Part shown: positions 1-6,438 of the stretch, piece by piece
Layout of the letters: every line of letters starts with the position of its first letter
Position numbering within the stretch: position 1 is the first letter of the stretch
From: Polyangia bacterium
GTDB taxonomy: Bacteria > Myxococcota_A > Polyangia > Polyangiales > Polyangiaceae
Assembly (NCBI GenBank): GCA_030430975.1
Contig: JAUIKB010000094.1
Span: 1 to 10,791, forward strand
Reading direction: 5' to 3'
Length of the DNA stretch: 10,791 bases
Translations under genes and position numbers: made by a program
Notes under the pieces: generated by a model
What the model saw: only the letters and a program-made list of their open reading frames with translations
The model's database searches: none
What the model was told of the DNA's origin: nothing

Positions 1-685
1 CCTTGACCACGCTCAGGGATGTGCCGTCCTTGAGTTTGACCGACCCAACATCGATCGCCAGAGCCGCCCCGTGCTGGCTGGGCTGGCCCGTCCCGGCGAT
101 CTTGGCGCCCTTGCGATACATGCTCATGTGTCGAATCGTGGTGATTCCCAGGCCTGACGCCAGCTTGCAGAAGTCGTCGAGTGACAGCACCAGGCGGCAG
201 TCGAGGACGTCGTAAACCGGACCCTTGCCGGGCGCGCGCGCCCCCAGGGCGACGACGGATACGCCGTGCAGGAGCCCATTGAGCCGAAGGGGAGACACGA
301 CGCCGGGGTGTTTCGATGGGCTCTGGGGCAACACGGCTAGCTTTCGGCGCGCGACTTCAGAGCGACACTGCGGGGCGGTCATGCCGCCGTAGCGCTGAGC
401 GGCGGTCGCGGTCGGCTGGGGCGGCGGCGGAGGTGCAGCGTCAGGGGGCGGCGGGGCGTAGCTCGTCGGCCGCGCCTGCGGCGGAGCGGTGGGCGGGGGC
501 GAATAGCCAAGGGGCGCTGGTGGTCCGCCAGGACCGGGTGGCAGCAGCGTCTGAGCGTAGCCCGCGGGAGCGCGATACAGCGGCGCGGCAGGGTATTGCA
601 CGGGCTGCTCTTTAGCGCAGCCGACGGCGCCGACCAGGCTGAGCAGCCCAAGCGCGCCCACGCGAGTCAATCCTGAGCCGATCAT
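1..685 (-). CDS. Extensin-like (M15-fold) lipoprotein, C-terminus cut off by window edge
   Basis: This frame is open from the ATG at 685 to the window edge (228 codons, no stop), so the C-terminus is missing. Residues 1-22 form a signal peptide ending L-V-G-A-V-G before Cys23. That is an acceptable but not ideal lipobox, so a lipoprotein is likely. Residues 28-92 are rich in Pro, Ala, Gln and Tyr, including runs of four and five prolines, and look like a flexible cell-wall spacer. From Cys107 a folded domain follows with Cys163 and Cys173 and the stretch S203-Q-H205-G-A-A-L-A-I-D212-V. This S-x-H...A-x-D pattern is typical of the extensin-like C-terminal family, which shares the fold and zinc ligands of M15 D-Ala-D-Ala peptidases. 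A role in binding or trimming peptidoglycan from the periplasm is inferred, not shown. An in-frame GTG lies two codons upstream. No clear Shine-Dalgarno precedes either start. It is divergent from the NUDIX gene. Confidence 0.83.
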   Translation of the reverse strand, partial: MIGSGLTRVGALGLLSLVGAVGCAKEQPVQYPAAPLYRAPAGYAQTLLPPGPGGPPAPLGYSPPPTAPPQARPTSYAPPPPDAAPPPPPQPTATAAQRYGGMTAPQCRSEVARRKLAVLPQSPSKHPGVVSPLRLNGLLHGVSVVALGARAPGKGPVYDVLDCRLVLSLDDFCKLASGLGITTIRHMSMYRKGAKIAGTGQPSQHGAALAIDVGSVKLKDGTSLSVVK

Positions 686-758
686 ATCCACTGCATAGAG
701 TCAGACCGGAGTCGTGGCCCAGCTATTCACTGTTTCAACGCCGTCGCACGGGCATCGC

Positions 759-782
759 TTGAGTACTTAATAAGTGGTTCAA
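759..782. promoter_or_regulatory. AT-rich palindrome, possible operator, upstream of the NUDIX gene
   Basis: A perfect 5-1-5 palindrome, ACTTAATAAGT (765-775), is flanked by TTGA on the left and TTCAA on the right, giving an imperfect 24-bp dyad. It ends eight bases before the NUDIX start and lies in the 104-bp gap between two divergent genes. It is unusually AT-rich for this DNA. A repressor site or promoter core is possible. No protein can be named, and no convincing -35/-10 pair was found. Confidence 0.28.
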
Positions 783-789
783 TGCACGG

Positions 790-1266
790 ATGCCGAAACA
801 ATCCCGCCATAGCGCCGGGCTGCTGATGGTGCGGCTTGGTGTTCCAGAATTTCTTCTTGGGAAACCTGGTGGGCCGTTCTTCGCGAAGAAGGACCGCGGC
901 GCGTGGTCCATCCCCAAGGGGCTAGTGGAACCGGAGGAACCGGCCCTCGCCGCGGCGTGTCGAGAGTTCGAGGAAGAAACCGGGGTGAAGCCCGGACCGG
1001 GACCATTTGTTGAGCTGGGTCAGGTGCGGCTGAAAAGCGGCAAACGGATCGACGCGTGGGCGTTTGCCGGCGACGCTGATACCGAGCAGCTCAAGAGCAA
1101 CCTGTTTGAGTTGGAATGGCCTCCGCGCTCCGGGGTGATCAAGAGCTACCCGGAGATCGAACACTTTCGGTTCTTCGATGTGGGTGCCGCGCGGGAGCAT
1201 ATCAATCCCGCCCAGTTCGCCCTCGTTGAGCGTGCGCTGGCGGTACTCGATCAGCTCGGCGGTTGA
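790..1266 (+). CDS. NUDIX hydrolase (COG4119-like predicted NTP pyrophosphohydrolase)
   Basis: The 158-residue protein has a perfect NUDIX box at residues 44-66: G44-x5-E50-x7-R58-E59-F-E-E62-E63-T-G65-V. The two glutamates at 62-63 and E59 are the expected metal ligands for cleaving a nucleoside diphosphate linked to another group. The start resembles the COG4119 group: a short basic N-terminus, S-A-G-L-L-M, then G-G-P-F-F-A-K-K-D-x-G-A-W-S-I-P-K-G leading into the box. Length fits a single-domain cytosolic enzyme. The substrate cannot be read from the sequence; diadenosine polyphosphates or oxidised nucleotides are possibilities. ATG 790 is the first start in the frame after a stop at 760-762, although the Shine-Dalgarno is weak. 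It stands alone, divergent from the extensin-like gene, with 306 noncoding bases behind it. Confidence 0.93.
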   Translation: MPKQSRHSAGLLMVRLGVPEFLLGKPGGPFFAKKDRGAWSIPKGLVEPEEPALAAACREFEEETGVKPGPGPFVELGQVRLKSGKRIDAWAFAGDADTEQLKSNLFELEWPPRSGVIKSYPEIEHFRFFDVGAAREHINPAQFALVERALAVLDQLGG

Positions 1267-1416
1267 CGCAGCTCTATGTGAATCCCGGGCACACCCGTTC
1301 GCAGGGGCCCACGTGATCAGCGCGAAAGTCGGGCGATTCGGCGTTTGCCTAGTGTGAACGAACGCTGACAGTTTGGACGGGGGAGCGCGACATCGATGTC
1401 ACCGACGGTGTTTCGC

Positions 1417-1454
1417 CGTTCGTCGCGGGTGGTTGGGGATGTGGACGTTCGTCC
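1417..1454 (+). repeat. Two direct CGTTCGTC repeats, possible enhancer-binding-protein sites
   Basis: CGTTCGTC occurs at 1417-1424 and again at 1447-1454, 30 bp apart start to start, close to three helical turns. The second lies inside the near-palindrome GGACGTTCGTCC (1443-1454). A related copy, CGAACG within GAACGAACG, lies on the opposite strand at 1356-1364. The sites fall about 60 to 160 bp upstream of the start site predicted from the sigma-54 candidate, where activators of that sigma factor usually bind. Function is inferred from arrangement only. Confidence 0.35.
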
Positions 1455-1488
1455 GCGAATCGGGCTGAAATCGCGCGCTGGCACAGCT

Positions 1489-1504
1489 TGGCAGGGTGCT
1501 TGCA
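1489..1504 (+). promoter_or_regulatory. Sigma-54 (RpoN) type -24/-12 promoter candidate
   Basis: TGGCAGGGTGCTTGCA matches the sigma-54 consensus TGGCAC-G-N4-TTGCA at every conserved position but one (G for C at the sixth base). The GG and GC dinucleotides are exactly ten bases apart, as this sigma factor requires. The start site would be near 1515, giving a leader of about 58 nt that contains the Shine-Dalgarno at 1562-1566. It would drive the whole 1573-5545 operon. The match is in noncoding DNA and on the right strand, which raises its value. Transcription has not been shown. Confidence 0.58.
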
Positions 1505-1561
1505 ATCCCCTGGTCACACTTTCTTGGTGGCTTAATTCCTACGGAGAATTCCGTGGGAGAC

Positions 1562-1566
1562 GGAGG
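1562..1566 (+). promoter_or_regulatory. Shine-Dalgarno GGAGG that fixes the start of the first lipoprotein
   Basis: GGAGG ends six bases before ATG 1573. This ideal spacing, together with the signal peptide that follows directly, makes 1573 the start rather than the upstream ATG at 1396 in the same frame. Confidence 0.75.
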
Positions 1567-1572
1567 ACAGAT

Positions 1573-3198
1573 ATGGGATCGGAGAACCCGATCGGCCGTA
1601 GCGGTGCGCTCGCAATACTCGGCGCGTTGGCGGTTGGTCTTATGCATTGCAGCTCGGATGGCGATTCGCTGAGCGGCGGTGGATCCGGTGGCTTTGGAGG
1701 TGCTGGCGCCGCAGGTGGCGGTCAAGCAGGCACTGGCAACCCGCCGAATCCCCCGCCTCCGCCGCCCCCCCCGCCTCCGGAAAAGGAACTCGAATCGAGC
1801 TTCTTGAGTCCGGTCGCCACCGGTCGCTTCGTTTGGACGGCCAACCCAGATAGCGGCCGCGTCGCGCTGATCGACGCCATATCGCTGGAGGTGCGCATTC
1901 TGGAAGCAGGCTTTCGACCGACGTATCTAGCGGCGCTCAGCGGTCCCGAGAGCAAACAACAGGACAGCGCCATCGTCTTGAACACGCAAAGTCAAGACGC
2001 CACGCTGCTGCAGGTTCAGGCAGACGGCGACGTTTCGTCGATCGAGTTCGAAACGCACCAGGGCGCTAACGCTTGGGCGGTGTCTAAGCAGAGCGACTGG
2101 GTGATCGCGTGGACCGATGCCAGGGACCTCTCCGCCGATCCGACCGAAGGCTTCCAGGACGTCACGGTGATCCGACCCGATGGCGACGCAAGAGGAGCCT
2201 ACCGCCTGAGCGTCGGATACCGGCCCACGCGAGTGTTCTTTTCAGATGCTGCCGACCGGGCCTTCATCGTCACCGAGCCTGGCATTTCGGTCATCGAACT
2301 AGATCCCGATACGGGGCCGAGCGTGGGTCCGCTGATCGAGGTCACGAGCAACCCGCTGGAGGCTCCCGCGTCTCGCGACGTCACGTTGACCCCGGACGGC
2401 AGCTACGCGCTGGTACGGCGCGATGGCAGTCCGCTGGTCGGGTTCGTATCCATGACGACCGGCGCGCGAACCGAGATCCCTTTGTCCGGCGCCGTTACCG
2501 ATCTCGACCTGAACCGCATCGGAAACCAGGCGATCGCGGTGGTCCGCGAGTCGAGCGAGGTCTTTGTCTTGCCGGTGCCCGAAGTGGTCGACGACCCCGC
2601 GCTGATCAGCGTGAAACAAATCGACTCCGAGACTTTCGGAAGCGTTGCTCTGCCGAGTGAACCGGGCAGCGCGCTGCTGTACACCAACGCGCTTGCCAAT
2701 GATCACCTGACGGTGATCAATACCGAACGCGGTGCGACGTTCTTGGAACACCGCACGGTTGCTTTAAAGGCGCCAGTGCAGGCGGTTTTCCCGTCGCCCA
2801 ACGGCACTCACGCTGTGGTGCTCCAGTCGCCGCCCGGGGGTAGTCAGAAAGCCGGGGCCTTCAGCGTCGTGCCGACGGACGTGCTGCGGGCACCAAAGAT
2901 CGTATCGCTCGAGTCCGACCCCCATTCGGTGGCGGTCAACCCGGACGGGACGCGGGCGCTCGTTACGGTCAGCGGCGGAACGCAACACGGCGTGTACTTG
3001 GCGCGCATGCCCAGTCTCCAGGTCGACTACACGGCGCTTTCGAGCCCGGCGTTGGCCACGGGGATGGTGCCCAACGCCAACAAGGGGTTCGTTGCGCAGG
3101 AGCACTCGGAAGGTCGCGTGACGTTTGTTGATTTAACGAATGGGAACGCTCGGACTCTGACCGGGTTCGAGCTCGGGGCAAAGGTGGTAGACGAATGA
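1573..3198 (+). CDS. Beta-propeller-like lipoprotein with poly-Gly and poly-Pro spacer
   Basis: The 541-residue product starts with a basic and hydrophobic export signal ending at Cys26. The context L-M-H-C is odd because the residue before a lipidated cysteine is normally Gly, Ala or Ser, so lipidation is likely but not certain. Residues 34-55 are mostly Gly/Ala and residues 57-69 almost all Pro, a spacer seen often in myxobacterial surface proteins. From about residue 84 the protein consists of repeated short beta-strand units. Examples are W-T-A-N-P-D-S-G-R-V-A-L-I-D near 88-101, V-T-L-T-P-D-G-S-Y-A-L-V near 270-281 and V-A-V-N-P-D-G-T-R-A-L-V from 453, the N/T-P-D-G pattern of YVTN/WD40-like propellers. 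No catalytic residues are evident. The last 90 residues resemble the end of the next gene's product, suggesting a duplication. It is the first gene of a three-gene operon; its stop overlaps the next start by 4 bp. Confidence 0.85.
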   Translation: MGSENPIGRSGALAILGALAVGLMHCSSDGDSLSGGGSGGFGGAGAAGGGQAGTGNPPNPPPPPPPPPPEKELESSFLSPVATGRFVWTANPDSGRVALIDAISLEVRILEAGFRPTYLAALSGPESKQQDSAIVLNTQSQDATLLQVQADGDVSSIEFETHQGANAWAVSKQSDWVIAWTDARDLSADPTEGFQDVTVIRPDGDARGAYRLSVGYRPTRVFFSDAADRAFIVTEPGISVIELDPDTGPSVGPLIEVTSNPLEAPASRDVTLTPDGSYALVRRDGSPLVGFVSMTTGARTEIPLSGAVTDLDLNRIGNQAIAVVRESSEVFVLPVPEVVDDPALISVKQIDSETFGSVALPSEPGSALLYTNALANDHLTVINTERGATFLEHRTVALKAPVQAVFPSPNGTHAVVLQSPPGGSQKAGAFSVVPTDVLRAPKIVSLESDPHSVAVNPDGTRALVTVSGGTQHGVYLARMPSLQVDYTALSSPALATGMVPNANKGFVAQEHSEGRVTFVDLTNGNARTLTGFELGAKVVDE

Positions 3199-4778
3199 AG
3201 TGGGCCAAATGGATCACGGTGGCGATGCTGCCGTTGCTGACGGCGTGCGGTGCGCGCGACTCGAAATGGGACCAGCCGATCGATACGCCGACGGGCGAGC
3301 AGGTCGCGTTCGGGCTCACCCACGCAGTGGTGATACTGGACGAACCGCTCGACCGCGCGGTTGTCATGCAGGTGACGAAGTCACTCGATGTGCGACAGTC
3401 GAGCTACAGCATCGGCAAGAACGTGGCACGGGCCGCGGTGAGCGCTGACGAACAACAGCTATACGTGCTTGCCAAAGGCGTGCAGCCGCGCCGTCGACCG
3501 CAGGACGAGCGACCCAGCCTGACGGTGATCGAGGGCGATGTTTCCCCGCGTTCGGTGGCACGGTATGAGTTGAGCGACCCGCTGGGTGGATTGTCCGTCG
3601 ATCCGCTAGGCGACTGGGTCGTCGTTTACGATGCGGGTGGCGTCGTGGTGAATCCGAACGAGCTGATCTTGGTGAACGTGAGTGAACCGAAGCGTAAGCC
3701 GATCAACAAGACGATTCGGAGCTTCGGCGGGCGCCCCACGCGCTTCACCTACACCACACCGCTTACGGTGCCGAGCGGCGAGGCGCGCCGGTTCCTGATC
3801 GTCGAAACCGAGCGTGACGTTACTCTGATCGACCTGTCAGATCCCGAGGGGCCGGAGGTCACGGTGCCGCTTCCTCAGCAGTCCGCATCCAAGCCAGGCC
3901 GTCCGGCGCAAGTCGTGTTCACCGATGGCGATCCGGATGATCCCAGCGACGCAAAGATCGCGATTCGCCTGGATAGCGATTCCGACCTCGTCATGGTCGA
4001 GCTCGGCGAGCCGTTTGATTCCGGGCGGGCCTTCAAGGCGAGCGTCAACGTCAGCGACGCTGGCGGCGTTCCGTCGGCCCTCGATTTCGTTCAGACCGAT
4101 GGCGGGTTGCGCCTGGCGGCGCTGATCCCAACCGCATCGCAGGCGGTGCTCATCGATCCTCGAACCGGCGTTCGCGAGTCGATCGCATTGCCGGGGTCGT
4201 ACACGCATCTCGCTCGCGTCACCGATGACGTCGTCGAGCGACCAGACGATGGCGATGTCGCGCTGCTATGGGGAGGATCCAAACAGTCCGGTATCGCCTA
4301 CTGGTCGCTCGGGACGACGACCGGTAAGCCCTACCGAAGTGTCGAGAGATACGACGTTGGCATCGACGTGGGCGCGGTCAAGTCGGTTCCGGGCGCGAGC
4401 TTCGGGCATCGCAAGATACTTCAGAGCACGGCAGCTACGGAGTTCTTCGTACTGGACCTCAACGCACGGACGAGTTTCCCGATGCTCACGGAGGCGGCGG
4501 GGTTCGACCTGACCGTTGCGCCCGATGGTCGCCGAGCGTGGGCGCTGTTGCCTCAGGGACAGCAGTTCGCCCGCGTCGATCTGGATACGCTGCACCCGGT
4601 CAGCGTTCATGTCGAGCGCCCGGTCGACGCGATCTTCGATATCGAACGCCTCGATGGCGGCCGTGCGGCTGTCGCGCTGCACGAGCAGGGCGCGCTTGGC
4701 GCAACCGTTCTGGACGCCGTCAATCCGGACGGTGCCGTGACCCGATTTCACGCCGGTATTCTCTTAGGAGGTCTGTGA
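3195..4778 (+). CDS. Second beta-propeller-like lipoprotein
   Basis: This 527-residue protein begins with a short signal peptide and a textbook lipobox, L-L-T-A before Cys18, so it should be lipid-anchored. There is no long Gly/Pro spacer. The body is a series of beta-rich units, for example A-A-V-S-A-D-E-Q-Q-L-Y-V-L (about 80-92), L-S-V-D-P-L-G-D-W-V-V-V, R-F-L-I-V-E-T-E-R-D-V-T-L-I-D-L, and L-T-V-A-P-D-G-R-R-A-W-A-L-L (from 439), consistent with a propeller of about seven blades. The C-terminal 91 residues line up with the C-terminal 90 of the upstream lipoprotein. Its ATG sits inside the ATGA overlap with the upstream stop, behind an AAAGGTGG sequence about 7 bases upstream, so translation is probably coupled. 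Its stop overlaps the next start as TGATG. It has no recognisable enzyme motif; a binding or scaffold role at the envelope is inferred. Confidence 0.87.
   Translation: MKWAKWITVAMLPLLTACGARDSKWDQPIDTPTGEQVAFGLTHAVVILDEPLDRAVVMQVTKSLDVRQSSYSIGKNVARAAVSADEQQLYVLAKGVQPRRRPQDERPSLTVIEGDVSPRSVARYELSDPLGGLSVDPLGDWVVVYDAGGVVVNPNELILVNVSEPKRKPINKTIRSFGGRPTRFTYTTPLTVPSGEARRFLIVETERDVTLIDLSDPEGPEVTVPLPQQSASKPGRPAQVVFTDGDPDDPSDAKIAIRLDSDSDLVMVELGEPFDSGRAFKASVNVSDAGGVPSALDFVQTDGGLRLAALIPTASQAVLIDPRTGVRESIALPGSYTHLARVTDDVVERPDDGDVALLWGGSKQSGIAYWSLGTTTGKPYRSVERYDVGIDVGAVKSVPGASFGHRKILQSTAATEFFVLDLNARTSFPMLTEAAGFDLTVAPDGRRAWALLPQGQQFARVDLDTLHPVSVHVERPVDAIFDIERLDGGRAAVALHEQGALGATVLDAVNPDGAVTRFHAGILLGGL
4766..4771 (+). 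promoter_or_regulatory. Strong Shine-Dalgarno AGGAGG setting the start of the barrel gene
   Basis: AGGAGG lies six bases before ATG 4778, inside the end of the preceding lipoprotein gene. It decides the start: the same frame is open from 4538, but those 80 upstream codons overlap the lipoprotein gene and encode an Arg-rich product typical of a shadow frame. Confidence 0.8.
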
Positions 4779-5545
4779 TGCTCCCGCGATATCTACTCGC
4801 TTTATCTGCCCTGCTCGCCTGCATGGGAGTGGCCGAAGACGCTGTGGCGTCGGGTCCCAGGGCCGGTGAACTGCCGACGCCTAGTCCCACCGAGCCTGCG
4901 ACCGATTCGTCGTCCACCCGACCGCTGCTGTTTGGTGGCGACGAGGTCGTGCACACCCAGGTTGCGCTCGGTCGTCGCTATGATTTCGTTACTCATGACG
5001 GCTACGATCCGTATTCGAACGACAATGTGTTGGGACAGTTCACGGTTCAGGCGAAGCACGTGCTGCTCGCGGGCGGGCCGTGGTCGTTGGCGGTGACGGC
5101 CGGCTGGGACTTCGGTGGCAGCGACTCGACTGTTCGCGGTCAGGCGACGGAGCTGTCGATGTACCGGCTGAGCGCTGGCGGTGAGGCGCGGTACCACTTG
5201 TTGCCGTGGGCGTTCGCGTTCGGGCGGGTTGCGCCAGGCCTGCTGAGTGTTTCCACGACTCTCAATTCTGGCAGCGCGGGCGTCGAACTACAGGATCAGG
5301 CTTACGGGTTTTCTCTGGATTCGACGCTGGGACTCCAGGTGGCGTTGTTTGGCCGTCGGGGAGCGTCCGAGCGCGGGGTTCGGTTGTGGGGAGTGGTCGA
5401 AGGCGGCTACTCACTCGCGTCGAAACAGGAGGTCCGCCTCTCCCCTGTCGACGATGCGGGACCCGAGCGCGTTGCAGAGCAGCGGCTTCCGGATGTCGCG
5501 GTGGGCGGCGCCACGCTTCAGGCATCGCTGGCGCTGACGTTTTGA
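4778..5545 (+). CDS. Small outer-membrane beta-barrel protein
   Basis: The 255-residue product has a signal peptide, with a likely signal peptidase I site after A22-V-A24. A possible lipobox L-L-A-C15 inside it is thought less likely. A polar Pro/Ser/Thr stretch (about 30-48) follows. The rest shows alternating hydrophobic/polar strands of about ten residues separated by Gly/Asp/Ser turns: near 57-72, 84-112, 125-165, 176-192, 199-216 and 238-255. The last strand, T-L-Q-A-S-L-A-L-T-F, ends in phenylalanine, the usual C-terminal signal for insertion by the BAM machinery. The size fits an 8- to 10-strand barrel. The start overlaps the preceding stop by one base and has a strong Shine-Dalgarno. 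As third gene after two propeller lipoproteins, it probably anchors or works with them at the outer membrane. No named family was recognised. Confidence 0.85.
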   Translation: MLPRYLLALSALLACMGVAEDAVASGPRAGELPTPSPTEPATDSSSTRPLLFGGDEVVHTQVALGRRYDFVTHDGYDPYSNDNVLGQFTVQAKHVLLAGGPWSLAVTAGWDFGGSDSTVRGQATELSMYRLSAGGEARYHLLPWAFAFGRVAPGLLSVSTTLNSGSAGVELQDQAYGFSLDSTLGLQVALFGRRGASERGVRLWGVVEGGYSLASKQEVRLSPVDDAGPERVAEQRLPDVAVGGATLQASLALTF

Positions 5546-5562
5546 ACAGCCCGCACGGCGGG

Positions 5563-6306
5563 TCACCGGTCGCGGTGCGGGTCGCTGCCGGTTGACACGG
5601 CAGGCACCCGCGGCGCGCTGAGGGCGCTGGTCTCCCCGATCGCTGCGGGCTCGGCTTGGGGAATGCGGCTCGCGCGCTTGCCCGGTAGGATCGATGGGGT
5701 CCTGCCCGACGCCAGCTTCGCCGGGTTGCCGGCAAGCTTGAGACATTCGCGCACGATCAGCTTGAGCGTCATGAACACACCGTCACCGTGCTTCGCGCTG
5801 GCTTCCACTTCGGTGACGTCGCGCGGGATGTCGAGGCGCCGCCTCAGCTCGTCTACGCTGAGCACCTCTGGGAGGTCGCGTTTGTTGTACTGCACCAGCA
5901 TCGGGACGCGATGCGGGTCGAGCCCCTGAAGCCGAAGGTTGGCTTCTAGGTTCCGCATCGATTCGATGTTTGCCTCGATGGCGGCTTCTTGACTGTCGAC
6001 GATGAACACGATGCCGTCGACGTTCCTCAGGATGAGTTGGCGAGTCTGGTCGTACGCGATCTGTCCAGGCACCGTGCACAGGTGAAGGCGAATCGAGTAA
6101 TCCTTGAACTTGCCGAGGTCGACAGGCAGCAGATCGAAGAAGATGGTCCGTTCGCTTTCCGCGGTGAGACTCAGCAACTTGCCGCGGTACTCCGGTCGGC
6201 TGCGTGCGTGTATCAGCTCTAGGTTGGTTGTCTTACCGCCGAGCCCCGGCCCGTAATACACGAGCTTGAGCATCACTTCCTTTCGGCCGTGGTGGACGGT
6301 AGGCAT
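5563..6306 (-). CDS. MglA-like Ras-family GTPase with C-terminal extension
   Basis: From ATG 6306 the product is 247 residues. Its first 195 align without gaps to the known features of Myxococcus xanthus MglA: P-loop G19-P-G-L-G-G-K25-T-T27, intrinsic arginine finger R53, P-G-Q82 in switch II, N141-K-x-D144, and S170-A-K172. All residues needed to bind and hydrolyse GTP are therefore present. MglA sets cell polarity for gliding motility and is switched off by MglB. No MglB (roadblock protein) is encoded in the window, so this is an orphan member whose process is unknown. The 52-residue tail, rich in Pro, Ser, Ala and Arg, is absent from classic MglA and looks disordered. In-frame GTG codons at 6333 and 6324 are possible earlier starts, but alignment supports 6306; no strong Shine-Dalgarno helps. 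The gene is convergent with the barrel gene (17 bp gap) and divergent from the acyl-CoA dehydrogenase gene. Confidence 0.94.
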   Translation of the reverse strand: MPTVHHGRKEVMLKLVYYGPGLGGKTTNLELIHARSRPEYRGKLLSLTAESERTIFFDLLPVDLGKFKDYSIRLHLCTVPGQIAYDQTRQLILRNVDGIVFIVDSQEAAIEANIESMRNLEANLRLQGLDPHRVPMLVQYNKRDLPEVLSVDELRRRLDIPRDVTEVEASAKHGDGVFMTLKLIVRECLKLAGNPAKLASGRTPSILPGKRASRIPQAEPAAIGETSALSAPRVPAVSTGSDPHRDR

Positions 6307-6438
6307 GTCGTCGAGACATACCACGGGCCGCACGCCGGCCCGAGCGCCGCACGCTGGTCGCGATTTGATAGGTCATTTCGACCATCTGCGCATTAGTCGC
6401 GGTTTCCGAAAGAGCGTCGCGTGTGGCAGGCTGCCGGC

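Larger units (their letters stand above)
1267..1572 (+). other. Noncoding leader region ahead of the propeller/barrel operon
   Basis: These 306 bases lie between the NUDIX stop and the first lipoprotein start. The lipoprotein frame stays open upstream to 1396, but that translation has no signal peptide and looks like chance coding. The stretch holds a sigma-54 promoter candidate (1489-1504), a perfect 12-bp palindrome GACATCGATGTC (1389-1400) and three copies of a CGTTCGT motif (near 1358-1364 on the minus strand, 1417-1424 and 1447-1454 on the plus strand). No clear terminator for the NUDIX gene was found. Confidence 0.6.

Noticed and set aside
316..651. Open frames of 90-99 codons on both strands
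   Set aside because: They are out-of-frame shadows of the extensin-like gene's GC-rich, proline-coding region.
1396..1572. N-terminal extension of the first propeller lipoprotein (59 extra codons from ATG 1396)
   Set aside because: It would bury the signal peptide, lacks a Shine-Dalgarno and overlaps the sigma-54 promoter candidate; ATG 1573 has GGAGG at ideal spacing.
2109..2751. Open frames of 183 and 150 codons inside the first lipoprotein gene
   Set aside because: Composition is Arg/His/Gly-rich, with no domain or start signal; typical shadow frames in GC-rich DNA.
4538..4777. N-terminal extension of the barrel gene (80 codons)
   Set aside because: Arg-rich shadow of the overlapping lipoprotein gene; the signal peptide and Shine-Dalgarno support ATG 4778.
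5550..5562. Small hairpin CCCGC-ACGG-CGGG between the convergent barrel and GTPase genes
   Set aside because: A stem of only about five base pairs without a T-run on either strand; not enough to call a terminator.
6425..6435. Short palindrome GGCAG-G-CTGCC just before the acyl-CoA dehydrogenase start
   Set aside because: An 11-base dyad in GC-rich DNA is expected by chance, and no related copies were seen.
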